Position numbers and translations under genes: made by a program | NCBI RefSeq assembly: GCF_014805625.2 | Contig: NW_023998417.1 | Span: 6,362,522 to 6,426,521, forward strand | Origin: Glossina fuscipes | Lineage: Eukaryota; Arthropoda; Insecta; Diptera; Glossinidae | Direction: 5' to 3' | Length of the DNA stretch: 64,000 nucleotides | In this document: positions 47,226 through 60,000 of the stretch, in pieces | Layout of the letters: the number at the start of each line of letters is the position of its first letter | How positions within the stretch are numbered: the stretch's first letter is position 1 | Notes under the pieces: generated by a model | What the model saw: the letters and a program-made list of their open reading frames with translations, nothing else | Told to the model about the DNA's origin: nothing | Databases searched by the model: none

Positions 47226-50200
47226 AGTTCATAAGACAAAAAGGTCTAATTTTCAATAATCGTAATAACTGTATCAAATTTGCACCATCTTCAATTATTC
47301 CCTATCCTATATATGTAGATTTTCACGAAAATTCATCTTTTGTAGGATAAGAAAGTCTAATCATGTCAAGATAAAAAAAAAACTTCGCTATACCTATTTT
47401 TGTATGTTATCCGATTCAAGAATTTTTGTTTTTTAGGACAGAAAAGTTTATTTTAATACGTTATGATGACAGTTGGTCGAATACGTATCATAATTTTTGG
47501 TCCTCTTAGGCACAAACATTCTAACAGAAAGTAAGTTTTTATTTGCAAAGAGCTCCAGTTTTTAATATGCAATCCCCTTAATAGTAAGTTCCTATAAAAA
47601 CATCCTGTAATTATTGTATTCTGTGGCAAAGAATAAGAATTGTATAATTTTTTCAATTGTTTTTGACATCGGAATTTTCAGAGCGGAAACAAGCAAACGC
47701 ACGCAACTTGAATTAATGTTCTAAAATAAGGGAATTTTCTTGCTTGGGAATTTTAGAACATTTTTAAAATGCATTTACTTTTGAATGTTGGTACATGGCT
47801 TGTAGAATGACTGCTGTTAAGAGTGAATCTTACTAAAGCTAACGACGGACTCTAAACCTATGTGTTGGGCAGAGTCTTACGAACTTTTTTCTGTTTGTGA
47901 TTATAAAAGGGTCTTAATGAATATTAAGTGGATTTGCTGATCGAGGGGTGCGAAAAGGGAAAGTAGCTTTCTTTAAATAATTCTTAATCGATTTCTTGGA
48001 GACTTACCCTTGAAAACTGACAATGATTTTGTAGTTTTTCCGCTAATTACCTTTTAATTAAAGTTTGAGTTCCATTTCTTAAAACAATTTCTAAAATTCT
48101 CAAAGTTAAATGCTGCCTTCAACAAATCACTTATTAGAATTTTATGAATGAGCTTAAATAAGTACATTAAATATTTATAACCGCAATCACTAAATCTAAC
48201 TTAATCACAGCAACTACACTTGAGGCAGTGTATACAAATATTAACGAAAAAAAGAAAAAAAAAAAAAAACAAAGTAAAAAATTCCAAAAAAATTGGCGGT
48301 TGCTTATCCCTCATTAAACACTATACGTGAAAAGATATATTGAAAATATTTATTTAAATACAATTTAATGTACTATACTTGTTGTTATTTTCTCTCAGTT
48401 AATTGCAAAAAGTTCTCTTCTTTTCTAAATAAAAATTCTCTTAAATTATCCTGATTTTAGTACTGAGAATATACTCTTCTATGATGAAAAAACAAAAAAA
48501 AAAAAAAAATTAAAATAAAATAGTATAACAACACAATCATTGGCAGGATATAGCTCAGTTAGCCAAACACTGTTGAACTTGATGATGCTAAAAACGCATA
48601 ATACTTCTTTCGCTTTCCGACAAGATAACAAATTATTTACCGGTGCTTTTGTGCTTTTCTGTGCTATTCTCTATTTTTTGGTTTTACTGAAAATTTTGCA
48701 GTACATTTAAATACCTGGTTGAGCTCGGTCCTCTACATGTACGTGTTGTTCTATAGTTAAAAGTGAACGCGTTCGTACGCGGTGTCTGCCTGACATATAA
48801 AATTGAAGTGATATGTTTGATTGAATGTAAAGCAGAGTAGAAGAAGTGGATTTAAAGTACGTTCAACAACTGTATTTACAATGTGTCTTCGAATGTGAAT
48901 TAACCTTTAATAGGTTTTCAAGCACATGTAATCATGAAGATTGATAACAATGTACAGAATAATATTTCATTCAAACAAAATTAACGGTTACTGTGTTCCT
49001 TTCATTCCGTTCATTCAAGTTTACGTCAAATTTGAAATGTTGCATGTTGAAGGTTGAATATATTTTTGAAAAATATCACTAAAGTGAGGAGATACGTTAA
49101 ATAAAACTAAAAAAAAAAAAAAAAAAAAAAAAAAATCAAAATAAAAATATAAAAAAATTTCTATCTTTTGCGTAAATTATAATAAAATTAAAGTGAGAAA
49201 AAAATTTGTGAAAATAAAGTAAAGTAAAGCGAGTATTGAAAATCTTTATATTACGGTTACACGAAATTTTAATATGCCCTTCATTGGTAATAATCAAAGA
49301 TTTTTTTAACGCTAGACAAACGTGCATACACAGAGTACATTATTTTACTCAAAAATTCCAAGTCGGTTAGTTTTTGTCTGCTTGGGAAACTAGGGGAAAC
49401 AATCGCCCATTAATTAACTCGCCTAAGAAACTGGAAGAAAAAAATTAGTTATGATATCTATGAGTAAAAAAAAAGTTAGGTCCTGCAATGCCTGACATAA
49501 CTGCTTGTTAGATCCATATAGAATTTCGATGCAAAGACGATAATGATTGACGCATTGTAAGGCTTAGCAATTTTTATATTTAATTAAAACGATGGTTACT
49601 TGGGATTGTTTTTTTTTCTTGGATCTTGTGCTTCTATTGCAAAGAGCAAACTACGCGCGTGCGCATCAATATTGAACAATAGTACAACCTATGTATTACT
49701 CAACAATATTACGTAACTATATATACGATTTCCGTTTATTGGACTCAAATATCCTCATAAATGCACCAAAAGACTTGTGACTATTGCAGACACAGTACAT
49801 TAACAAAGTGCAATCACTAATGGGATATCGATGTTTTTGGGGAAATAGAGGAATAACGAGACGACACAAATGTGTTTAGGTTCATTTCAATTTCGAATAA
49901 TGCTTATTTGCTTATTTTAGCTGTGTTTGGCGCACATCCTAACATTGTCAAATTCAATAAGTTTGAGGATAAACAACTGTTCAATTGAACCTCGGATTAT
50001 GGTCGGGTAATTAATTTGCGGTTTTTGATTGAAATCGCCATACACAAATATTTATTTTTAATTAAACCAATTTTTCGCCTGGCTGTATAGCATGGAGGAT
50101 TTTTTTTTTTTTTTTTTTGTTAGTGATATCACGCGATATTACGCGCATATATATATATATATACATGTTCATATGTACATGAAATTGCATATTTTTGCAT

Positions 50201-50344
50201 AGAAAATACGCATTTAGTGTATGAAAATTATATAAAACATCATTATAGCCCCATGCCATCTGTACATTCTTCCCTGCGGTCTGATAATTTGTGGATGGCA
50301 ACCTCAAAAGAACTGTTGCTGTTGTTTTGAAGCCAGTTAGTCAT
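47226..50344. other. Gene-poor AT-rich region
   Basis: No exon recognised. It contains a 27 nt poly(A) run at 49109-49135, other A-runs near 48240-48270 and 48485-48510, a tRNA-like A-box sequence near 48549 without the rest of a tRNA, and a poly(T) run at about 50100-50118. Confidence 0.55.
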
Positions 50345-50770
50345 TGAGAAATGTTCGCATTTATTCGTAAAAAATAATGCACTGCCCAGTAAGCCCGTGG
50401 CCCATTGATGTAAGCAAGTTGCACTCGGAAGGACTCGAGTGTGATGAGTAATCCGCTTGGAATTGCACTTTATGTTGAGTGCTGCTAACGGATGGCGAAT
50501 CGATTTCGCCGATGGATCTCGTTGAATGTTTTTATATATTGCTCGTTCGGTTAGAATTTAAGAGCCACTACCTCGTACGTAGACCATACTGTTCTGATCC
50601 CACCAAACGCAGCATACGCGCTTCTTGACAAAGCGATTCGATCTCGTAGCCGATGTGGATTTGTCCGCCCAGATCTAGTCATGAATTTTTACGCAAAGAT
50701 TTCTCAAAATAGATTTACATTTGATCCGATGCGATGAACACGACTTTCTTTAATCTGTTCCGGGGAAGGA
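50345..50770 (-). pseudogene. Decayed mariner-family transposase (catalytic region)
   Basis: Minus strand. KSTSATRSNRFVKKRVCCVW then WDQNSMVYV (about 50655-50570) matches the PST....N...KK.MLCVWWDQ.G.VYYELL region of mariner transposases and retains the WWD motif. About 200 bp further on, SMGHGLTGQCIIFYE (about 50405-50360) matches SMAHGLA.QHF.SYE near the C-terminus. The DNA between them is shorter than in an intact element and is interrupted by stops, so the HDNARPH and YSPDLAPSDY blocks are deleted or unrecognisable. It is inactive, and no terminal inverted repeats were identified. Confidence 0.65.
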
Positions 50771-51821
50771 AAAGATTCTATTGGCGAATGCTCTTTATTT
50801 GGTACGCAGCTAACCACTTCAGTAACAAAAAAAAAAATAAATAAAAAATAGTTTTGTGTTACGATATCTGTTGGTATTACGACTGCTTATTGTTACCATG
50901 TCTTTTACACGTCGTGCTATGGCCATTCGGTTTCTTATTTATATACCTTGTATATAGAGAGTAACTAACTACATTGCACATACATATATAATATTTTCAA
51001 TCGTTTTCAAGAATATTATGGGACTAACATGACATAGTGGTTGTCATTAATTCATGCTGTTTACTGCAATTTGTTAGAAAGGAAACTATTGTTTGCATAT
51101 GCCTTCGGCGATAACATTTTCAAATTTGAATTTAATTGAATATAAAGCTCCATGATCTTGGTTATTTCAAATGCAAGTTATTTCATTCTTAAACAATTTG
51201 TTTTAAAGTCAAAGCACTGTATTTGATTCCCGGGCGACGAGCAAGTCTTTGGTTGAGAATTTGTAGACATATAGTTTGCTTCTAAAGAAAAGAATTGCGT
51301 AAATAAATCAAAACGTTTAGGTTTATGGTAATTTTTAATTTGCATAAGAAAATCCCATTACCTTCCTGCTGGGTGATGGGTTGGCATTGCATTCCATATT
51401 TCGTCAATGGGATTATTTATTGTAGATATGTATATTGGTCGCTTAAATTACAAAAAAAGAAATATTTCAAATCCAAATTTCCTTACATGCAAACCATTCA
51501 ATGAGTTGCTTCGGGGCGAATGTGTTTTTAACGCAAATTCTTGTTATAGTAGCATGTAAATATTGTCTTTTGGGACGCAGCGTTGTTTTACGGCAAAGGT
51601 TAACAAAAGCGACCGTAAGCATATGCATATTTTTTCTTGATTTAAGAAATTGATTGATGTTCCCGGTACAAACCAGTTCAATAAGTTTAATAAAACGGTC
51701 ACATTGCCGGGCATTGTAGTTCATGACTCCGTTTTCCAGTTTTCTTAACCTCTTGCCTTTTTTTTATATATATAAAATATTGCCAATCATATAGAGAATG
51801 TCTTGTTCAAGTGTAATACGG

Positions 51822-52012
51822 TGATGGCCAACAAGAAATGCAGGAAAGAAAAAGAAGTAGAAAATGGCAGCAGCCTACTGGGTGGGCCCCATATCGATTA
51901 ATGTTATGGCTTACTATAGCTACGACCATATATTGTCTACCCCACCGAGATTTGAATTCGCGGGCATCGACTAGTTACTCGTATCTCTTCTCTATTCGGC
52001 TATAGGGCAGAC
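51822..52012 (-). repeat. tRNA-derived SINE-like element, best-preserved copy
   Basis: On the minus strand the head CCTATAGCCGAATAGAGAAG, then GATACGAGTAACTAGTCGAT, then the B-box-like GCGAATTCAAATCTCGGTGG has the order and spacing of a tRNA with a long variable arm (Leu/Ser type). A second unit of about 110 bp follows, ending in a T/C-rich tail and TTTCTTGTTGGCCATCACCG. It carries no open reading frame. Confidence 0.7.
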
Positions 52013-53116
52013 AACGGTCAGTGATGGATGCTTCTTGGTCGAAAATTAAATAGATTTCGTCATGCAATTGTAAGACTTGTTTACATATCGAATCAAACCG
52101 GACAATTATGTAGACTATCATCACAGCTCGATGGTGTTGCCGAATTTCTTGGTGGGTACACAACTTTCCTTCCGCTGTTTCTTAAATCGAAATATGGTCC
52201 ATCGCTAGGCCTCATTTCTGGCAGCGTTGATAAATTTACATATGCTTATATATTTTTGGGACAAATAACCTACGTCACACAAGTGTCAACACATTATTCT
52301 TTGAAAAAAAGAATAACTTATTCGGTAATTTTAATATTTTAATATAATTCCAAATAAAAGTATGCTTTGTGTTTGTGTGATTATGACATAAAAACGTTGA
52401 ATAATGGAAAATAAAAAAAAAATAAAAATAAAAATAATACAACTTAAGCTTGTTAAATTTTAATAGGGATTTCAAATTTGTTGTCACAAAATTTGTATAC
52501 ATTTTTGTCCTTTTAAGTCGGAATCTTTTGTTCAAATTCATTTAGATTTTAACTAAACCGCAACTAATGTACAAGTTACAAAATGTAACAAGAATTTTAT
52601 TTAATAATTTTTAGAAATTTGTACGCATGTACAGATTTGTACGCTGCAGGTGTATATTTTGAGTAGAGTTTTACTAACAAATTATTCTATCGGAAAACTC
52701 GACATTATTAATGTCATCTACTTTTAAGAGGAACAATTATATACTTGGAAATGACAGCAACCTGAAGTTGCTTTCTAATTAATTTTATTAGATGACAACA
52801 AACTATCCTTTCATTACCATGAACGATGCTGTACGTGCGTATGTAGTTTTGATTTACATTTAGAACAATTTGAAAATTTTAGCTTGTCAAAATTCATAAA
52901 AAAAATTTTAATAAAATTTAATTGACAAATTAGTCCGATAGATAGACGTGTACATGCATTATTCCGTAGTCATGGATAATTCTAATTAAGAATCGCTAGA
53001 TTAACGGGTGAAAAGCATTGAAACTTTGCATAATAATAAAGTGAAAATTAAACATTAAAATCGCATAAGTAATTTTGTTGTTATGACAAACCACTTTTTT
53101 TAATTGCGTTAATGAA

Positions 53117-53149
53117 TTTATTTATTTATTTATTTATTTATTTTTTTTT
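53117..53149. repeat. (TTTA)n microsatellite and poly(T)
   Basis: About six TTTA units running into a T tract. Confidence 0.85.
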
Positions 53150-53944
53150 GTAAAAATGTATATCAGTTTGTAAAACAATAATTTGCGGAATTTACACACA
53201 ACAGATGTTAATATCGGAAAAGATTGCTTTTTGCTGATGTAGATTGAAAAGTTATGAGGCAAGATGGCAGCCAAGCTGGTAGCTGATTACACTCTACATT
53301 ACTTTTGCCAAAGGTAAATGAAATTGGCGCGGGTGTTCTAGAAGGACTTGAGAGGACTTGGCTTTTATTGTATCAATTAGTTCTGATAACGATGCTAAAC
53401 TGAGCATATCTCTCCCCTTGTCTGTCATCTTATCTTGTGCATTCATGCACAATTGTGTTCAACCAGTAGCTCACAATTTTCGTGGTGTTTTTCTTCAACA
53501 ACGAAACATACTGAAAATGAACTGGATTACGACCGTTCACTTTATGAAAGTTTACTTTGAAAAAGTGATTATATGAAATAAATTTTTCATTTTTATTATT
53601 ACCCAACAAAATCAATGAAAAGTAATGCATTTGCATGTTAATTGAATGAGTTTTGAATTAAATGAGTTTTTTGAGAATTTGAATGGAAAGGGGCCTGCTT
53701 GTTGAACACCCCCTTAATGCCAAGCTTTTGAAGACAAAAAATTAAACCTTCATATGAACACATGTTAACTTTTAGTATTTCAGTATTTGGCTAATAAATG
53801 TACCGCAGTAATATTGTAATACAAAGATATATTTTTCGGACCGTCTTCTCTAGGAGAATTGGAGGAAAGGAAACTAAATCTTTGCGTGGCAACAATACCA
53901 ACGACCAATCATACAGGCGATGTGCTCTATATGCGTAACGTATA

Positions 53945-54125
53945 AAAAGAAAGAAAGAAAGAAATAGGAAGGTAGTGGATGTGTGCCCGATCGATAACTG
54001 TTGTGTCTTTACGGACCGAGCAATCACCTTAACACCGTGCAAAATAAAATTCTACCGCATTGAGATGTGAATCCAAAAACGCAAACTTGAAAGTCGCGAT
54101 TCTTATCTGCTCGGTTACTCATCGG
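53945..54125 (-). repeat. tRNA-derived SINE-like element, copy with (TTTC)n tail
   Basis: On the minus strand the head runs from CCGATGAGTAACCGAGCAGA through GCGACTTTCAAGTTTGCG to GGATTCACATCTCAATGCGG. A second tRNA-like unit, ATTGCTCGGTCCGTAAAGAC to CGGGCACACATCC, follows, and the element ends in tandem TTTC units (plus-strand 53948-53964), a plausible retroposition tail. Confidence 0.65.
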
Positions 54126-54180
54126 GATCTTGCATATGTGAACGAGTTTTCTGATAGACACGTAAATTATCTATTAAGTG

Positions 54181-54284
54181 GATAGAGAGACAGACAGACA
54201 AGGCAATTTATGGCAACCGCTTTAAGGGAAATAACATTTCCATTAAATGGAGTAGCAAAGTTATTCATACCCGATAAAGCCTAT
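54181..54284 (+). repeat. Interspersed repeat family C, copy 2
   Basis: See 39231 for the shared blocks. It lies about 55 bp from the end of a SINE copy. The open frame across it (54210-54449) is not conserved in the other copy. Confidence 0.55.
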
Positions 54285-56908
54285 CTCGCTGCACTGACTT
54301 ACTATTTTTCTTCGGCTATTTATGGCGACTTTTCCGTAAAATTTTGCAGAATTTTTCATAGAGCAGAACAAGTGATAAGAAGAAGAATTCTTTTCAGTCA
54401 AGTCCATACGGTAGTTAAAAGTCAGCTTTGCTTTGATTGTAACACTTGAACGTGTGCCAGTGTTAAGTTTTCAAACTAATTTACATTGGTGTGTAGTCTT
54501 GCGGATTATAAAGCAACAAAGCATGCATTTAAAGTTTCATTTCTATAGAGAAAAGAAAGTAATAACATTTACTATGACTATAATTGGTGCACTTATAACT
54601 AGAGAGAGAGCTCTAGAGACAAATCGCATCAAGCGAAATTTTTAGTTCGGAAAATGTAGTTGCAATTGCTTTTGAAAATATTGTATGATAATAATGAAAT
54701 TTGCTATATAACAATTTGCTAGTCATACTTTCATTCATTTTCATATGATTCTAAATTAAATATTATTTGTAGACTATTCTTTGTGTATGAAAATATTAAC
54801 TAATGATTGCAAGTATTCAAATAATTAAAATTTGCTAATGTGGGGATTGTGCTTATTGGCTATAAAAGTAACTCAAAATTTATTAAAATATAAGTATAAT
54901 CAATGTTAGGATGTTCGCTGTCTGGACGTCTAGAGATTGATACATTCAACATTGATTTTAAAAGGAATATTCCTGACATGCCTTTAAAATAGTTACTGAT
55001 TTATACTATAATAAAAAAAAAAAAAAACTTTCTTTAAATATTATTAATAAAAAAACTGCCATACATAGTATACAACGGACTAAGAGTCTGCGTAATCTTC
55101 AATGAGATGCATTATGAGCTATCAAAGTGAGCTATTAAATTGAAAAAGTATAAATTTACTTTCGAAGATTCCAAAAGTCGGCCGTTAATATTTAGCCTTT
55201 TGAATTTATGCAATGTACCCAAAAGCCTTCTTCAAGATTAGTATATGCGTATAAAATGCTTGCATTGACTTTTAAAACAATGCTGGAAGCCATTTACATA
55301 TAAATTGCAGTGTTTGGAATATTTAACGTAAGCTCAATCTCGAATTTGTTGTCATTTGAGTGAGACATATCATCCGCGAAAAACGAATAATGAGAAACAC
55401 CGCGTGCGTACATAATAAATAATCTGAACAAATTGAGCAACCGCTGTTTTCCTGAGTAAAATTGTTTGTTTGCATAGCAAGTAAATTGCATTAAGCTCTA
55501 TATTCAGTCGAATGCAGCGTACGATATATAATATGCTAGAGAAAGTGTTTTCAAATGCATGAAGAGATTGTTTAATATACGTTATGGATTAACAATATTT
55601 GTTGTTTCGATACCAATTTCAAGCATTTGCATTTTATTTTATAATAAATAAATAACAAATCGATGAATAGGTAAACAGTTTGTTTTTTAGTTTAGGCAAG
55701 CAGAAATTATTGATACGTATTTCTTGGAAATTACTATATATACATATATTTTTTATAGTCCTTGTATACCTTCATCTACTTTCAGTAATAAAAAAAAAAA
55801 AGAAGAAGAGAGAGCTGTACAGGCGAATAAAAAGCACTAAGGTTAAGCCTTATCTGAATTACGTATCTAAAAAGTCCGCAAAAAATTAACAGAAATGTTT
55901 AGCTATATAAAAGTTTTTTCTATTTTTCAAAGTATTTTCGTCTGGACCGCAATACAGATAAAACAAGCTTTCATATAAAAATGTACAAGGAAATATCTTA
56001 CCTTTAAAACAACAGCGTTGAATGTATCACTCGTTCTCTAACGTGGTTCGCGCTCGTTGCTCTCTTTTACATATAAGAGCAAACGTAAATCCTTTGGTGC
56101 CAATTTTGAACTAAACGGTGATATTCTTAACTTTGTATATTAGTTTCCCCAAAAGTTCACTTGGTTCTTGTTTTTTTCATATTCACAATCAATCCGGATT
56201 GATCGTTTTATCATTTTTCGGAAAGACACAGGGAAGCTTAAGTTTGCTGTTCGTTCACGGTGTAATTTTCTTTTTTTAAATTGTCGTGTTTAACAAACCG
56301 AAACATTATTTTAATTTTATCTGGGGACTGTTTTTGAATTCAGTCATTCATTGCATTCGTTGGACGAAGAGAAATTTTACAATCTAAAAAGAGAAAAAAA
56401 AAAAAAACAGGAAAAATTAAGTAAAATCTTTCTAAAACGCGATAACTTTTACGGTAAATAATTCGCAATTTAATCTAATGCCTCGCATTGTACTAAGTAA
56501 TTTTTGTTAAATCTTTAATAAATAAAGGTTACTTTTTTTTGTACAGTCATGGGAAACCAAAATTTGCTTAATTAAGATGATATGCACTTCGCTTTACTTT
56601 ATTTGTTTCTCACTTCAAAATCGGTTGTTACAACCAACAAGAAAAATGCGATGAAGAGAAATATAATTAAAGTTACCTCTACGTGGAAATCTAATAAAAA
56701 TTTATAGGTTTTTTTGTTTAAGTAAAAGCAATTATCGTAAAGAAAAATTTATATGTGAAATAAGGAAAAAAAGAAACTCTCGATATTTCGAAGAGTGAAG
56801 ATAATGAGTAGTCTTTAATATAAGTCCAACTTTTATGCAACATATCAATAATAGTTAGCTTGAAAATATTCTTAACAAGTAAACTAAGCAATAACTAAGA
56901 GAAGGAAA
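54285..56908. other. AT-rich region upstream of the candidate first exon at 56909
   Basis: No exon found. The stretch from about 56000 to 56380 is less AT-rich than its surroundings. It includes TTCAGTC at 56339-56345, a match to the fly initiator TCAGTY, which could be a start site for the downstream gene. No TATA box sits at the expected distance and no DPE at the exact position, so the promoter call is weak. Confidence 0.3.
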
Positions 56909-57008
56909 ATGTTTTGGATTTTACGACGTACTGGAGCGGCGAATTTTTTCAATTCGCTAAACAATAATTACAGTACATCGAAAGGTAGTGGTTCCCACTC
57001 AACTCAGG
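56909..57008 (+). CDS. Candidate first coding exon of an unidentified, probably mitochondrial, protein
   Basis: An ATG in a favourable context (GGAAAATG), with an in-frame TAA six codons upstream, opens 33 codons and then a strong donor, CAGG|GTAAGT (phase 1). The peptide MFWILRRTGAANFFNSLNNN, YSTSKGSGSHSTQ has no acidic residue, two Arg near the start, and many Ser/Thr/Asn. This is the composition of a cleavable mitochondrial targeting sequence, with NYSTS as a plausible processing site (inference). The codons include several GC-rich triplets unlike the flanking DNA. I do not recognise the gene. Following exons are presumably beyond 64000 or too short for me to see. A chance open frame next to a chance donor remains possible. 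Confidence 0.45.
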
Positions 57009-60000
57009 GTAAGTCTTGCGTTAAGTTATATAAATAAACAAATACACACACACACACACATGAACGTAAACAGTACAGTTCACCTCTACGTTCACATTAT
57101 ACTTTCAAAACTTTCATAGAAAATAGAAAAAAAGGTTTAACGTTTTTAAAACCGCTACTTTGCTTGCCTACCAATCGATTAGAATTGTTGAAAGCCAACC
57201 ATTGAAGCAAGAATAAAGCAAGCAATCATTTGCGAATCATTATTAATATTCAATTGATATTTTTTTTTTCCTTTATTACGTTACGTTGTAATAGAATGTG
57301 CGTGTTTTACAAGCAAAAATCCTTTTTAAGTATATTTAGAATTGTAAAAGGCAAGACGAAGACGAGAGAGAGAAGATAAAGTCTAAATATATACATTTAC
57401 TTACGTAAACATACATATACATATGTATATATGTAATACTTTCATATCTCGACTTCCCATGAACGCAATAACATTAATGTGTGTGCATAGTTTAACTAAC
57501 TTGATTATCAAAAGGTCATGTATTCATTTTCAAGACAGCGTCTGCATATAACACAATAGTTAAATGCATATATGTGGCGTATGAATAATCTAAAGAGTAC
57601 ACTTTGAGTTGTTAATACGTCAACGACTAGAAAAAACTCTTCTCTACAAATTTATTTATTACATTAGGCGTGACTTACTTGCCTATACATGTATATTAAT
57701 GCATATGTATACATATATATGTATAATAATTTAGTTAATGTCTGTCTATTTAATGTCTATTATCTAAGTATCAGCTAATATTAATATTAATAATTTATAT
57801 TCTTTAGATAACATACGCGTATCTTTCGTCATCATAATTATCTGTATTTCTGTCTGCAGATTTCTTTGTATTACATTTGTACATACTGTTAAAGCTAAAC
57901 AGATTGATCGTTGTGTGAAGTACCCTATTTTAAACTTTGAAAGTTGAATTTGTCTAGACAAATGACTGGCTCGTTGACTGTTCTCCACGTTCCTTTGCAA
58001 ATTATTACAAGTTTATTCACTAATAATGGACGTAAACCGTTAAAAGTGGAAGGCAAGCAGGCTTTGCTAACCGCCGGGTTTATGTAGCTCTTTCATGTCT
58101 TTTATATGAAAAGATTTAAAAAGTTGATATCTCGACATGAAGTTACATTTTTATACCCTACTTGTTGTCATGTAGGTGTATATTAAATATTTGTTGATGC
58201 GTACAACACCCGGAAGGATTTGAGATAGATCTGCCTTTTATTATATCGATCGATTCCGAATCAATTTCTACAATTTTTGACACCTTTGATGAAATTTGGT
58301 ACGCAAGCATATTTTGGCCCAAGGACTGACGCCATTGAAAATTGCTCGAATCGGACCACATTTTTAACCATACGCCATATAATAGGTTATTTTGAAGCCG
58401 TTACAAGCCGAATACAAGTATTAAGCAAACTGGCGTAGAGTGTCTAATAGTAGTGTCCCGCTGTAGTGTTTTTTTTTACATGTCAATATTATAAAAAAAA
58501 AAAAATTGCGTGTTAATAAAATTAACATTAGTTTTTTCATTTTGTGCATTGTTTTTTTAAAGCAATGATTGCCAAGCAATTAATAAGCGACTAGGAAAAA
58601 GTGGCAATTTAATGCAAATTAAATTCACACCAAAGCTGTGTTTTGGAAGAGAGATATAATTTACGCATAATTAGTTTAACCATATGCACTAATAATTGCA
58701 GCAATTATGTACGATTGCTTGTTAGTGTTGTTATGTTAACAATACAACAATATTATTGTTATATGTTCTAAAAGAGCTAAGTTAGTAATTCCACCGCTAC
58801 AACATCACGACTGTTTGGTAAGATTGAATATGCTGACAATAAAAATTCGTGATCAATGAAAATTATTTTATTTTCCAACTATACGTTTCAATTTTGGCCA
58901 ATATGTATGTTCCTATAATCTATTGTGTTTGGATTCTAAAAATTCGTCTTGGAATCCTCTGAAAACTGCAATTTTTTTCCCAAGCCAACATATTAATTTG
59001 ATAATAATACACAAAACTACATGTACAGAAGGGTACATGCGAACAGACAAGCTTAGATCGACCGACCCAGCAAAGGGGAATTGAATCGATCGGCATAACA
59101 AACGATGGATCTACCTCAACTTGTGCTGGGTGTTACAGACGTTCGCACAATCTAAATATATCCTTTACCACAAGTACCACAAGGATATAAATCGATTGTA
59201 AATAAATGTATATATGAAAATAATTTTTTTAATTAATTGAAATTGTAAACATGCTGCTATCCAGAATGCAGGAATACATTTTTATGGGAAAATGTTTTTT
59301 TTTTTTTAAACAGATCTTGTTCAGAAAAAATGTTTGCCTTCATCTGCATTTTAAAGGGATTTTATTTAACAAAGCTCATAAGTTTTTGCACTACTACTAG
59401 TCAGCAAAGATTATTACGGGCAAATTTATTAGATAAACTAAAGTTGAAATGATGCGCTCATAGCATCATACGCATTCTTATATACTGGTTTTCATAAAAA
59501 TTTTCGAAAACAATTTTTCCAACATTTCTCTTCAACAAGTACAATTTCAGAAAATTCTTTCGCATTAACCATTGCATGTTCACAGAGAATTCTTATGCTC
59601 GCTTCCAAGTTAAATGAATGAATATTAAAGTTAATTTAGTAGCATGCATTTTAAAAAAAAAAAAAAAAAAAACCTAGATACTTTCTCGACTTTAGAATGG
59701 ATTAACTTTTTAATGAAGTCTTAAACAATGGATAAACTCATTATGTTTTTCTTCCTAGTTACGGCTAATGGCATTTGCCTTTAAATCTAATATGACAAAC
59801 AATATAATCGCAAACAAGTGAAAAGAATACAGAACGGTATAGCATGGATGTTATTCTAAATAAAAGAAAATTAAAAAAAAAAAGCAGGTTATGATATTCA
59901 GCTTAAAAAAAAAAAAAAAAACTTAAAGGAATATTTTATGCTCTTCTCCTTTTTTTTTTCTTCGTTTTGCACGCTTGTTCGCTTGTTGATATTGCGGTGC

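Noticed and set aside
48540..48610. tRNA gene suggested by GGATATAGCTCAGTTAGCC
   Set aside because: There is an A-box-like string, but no acceptor stem pairing, no anticodon arm and no GGTTCGA-type B box downstream.
54210..54449. 79-codon plus-strand frame as a gene
   Set aside because: Its first part is repeat family C, and the corresponding part of the other copy (39231) is not open in the same frame.
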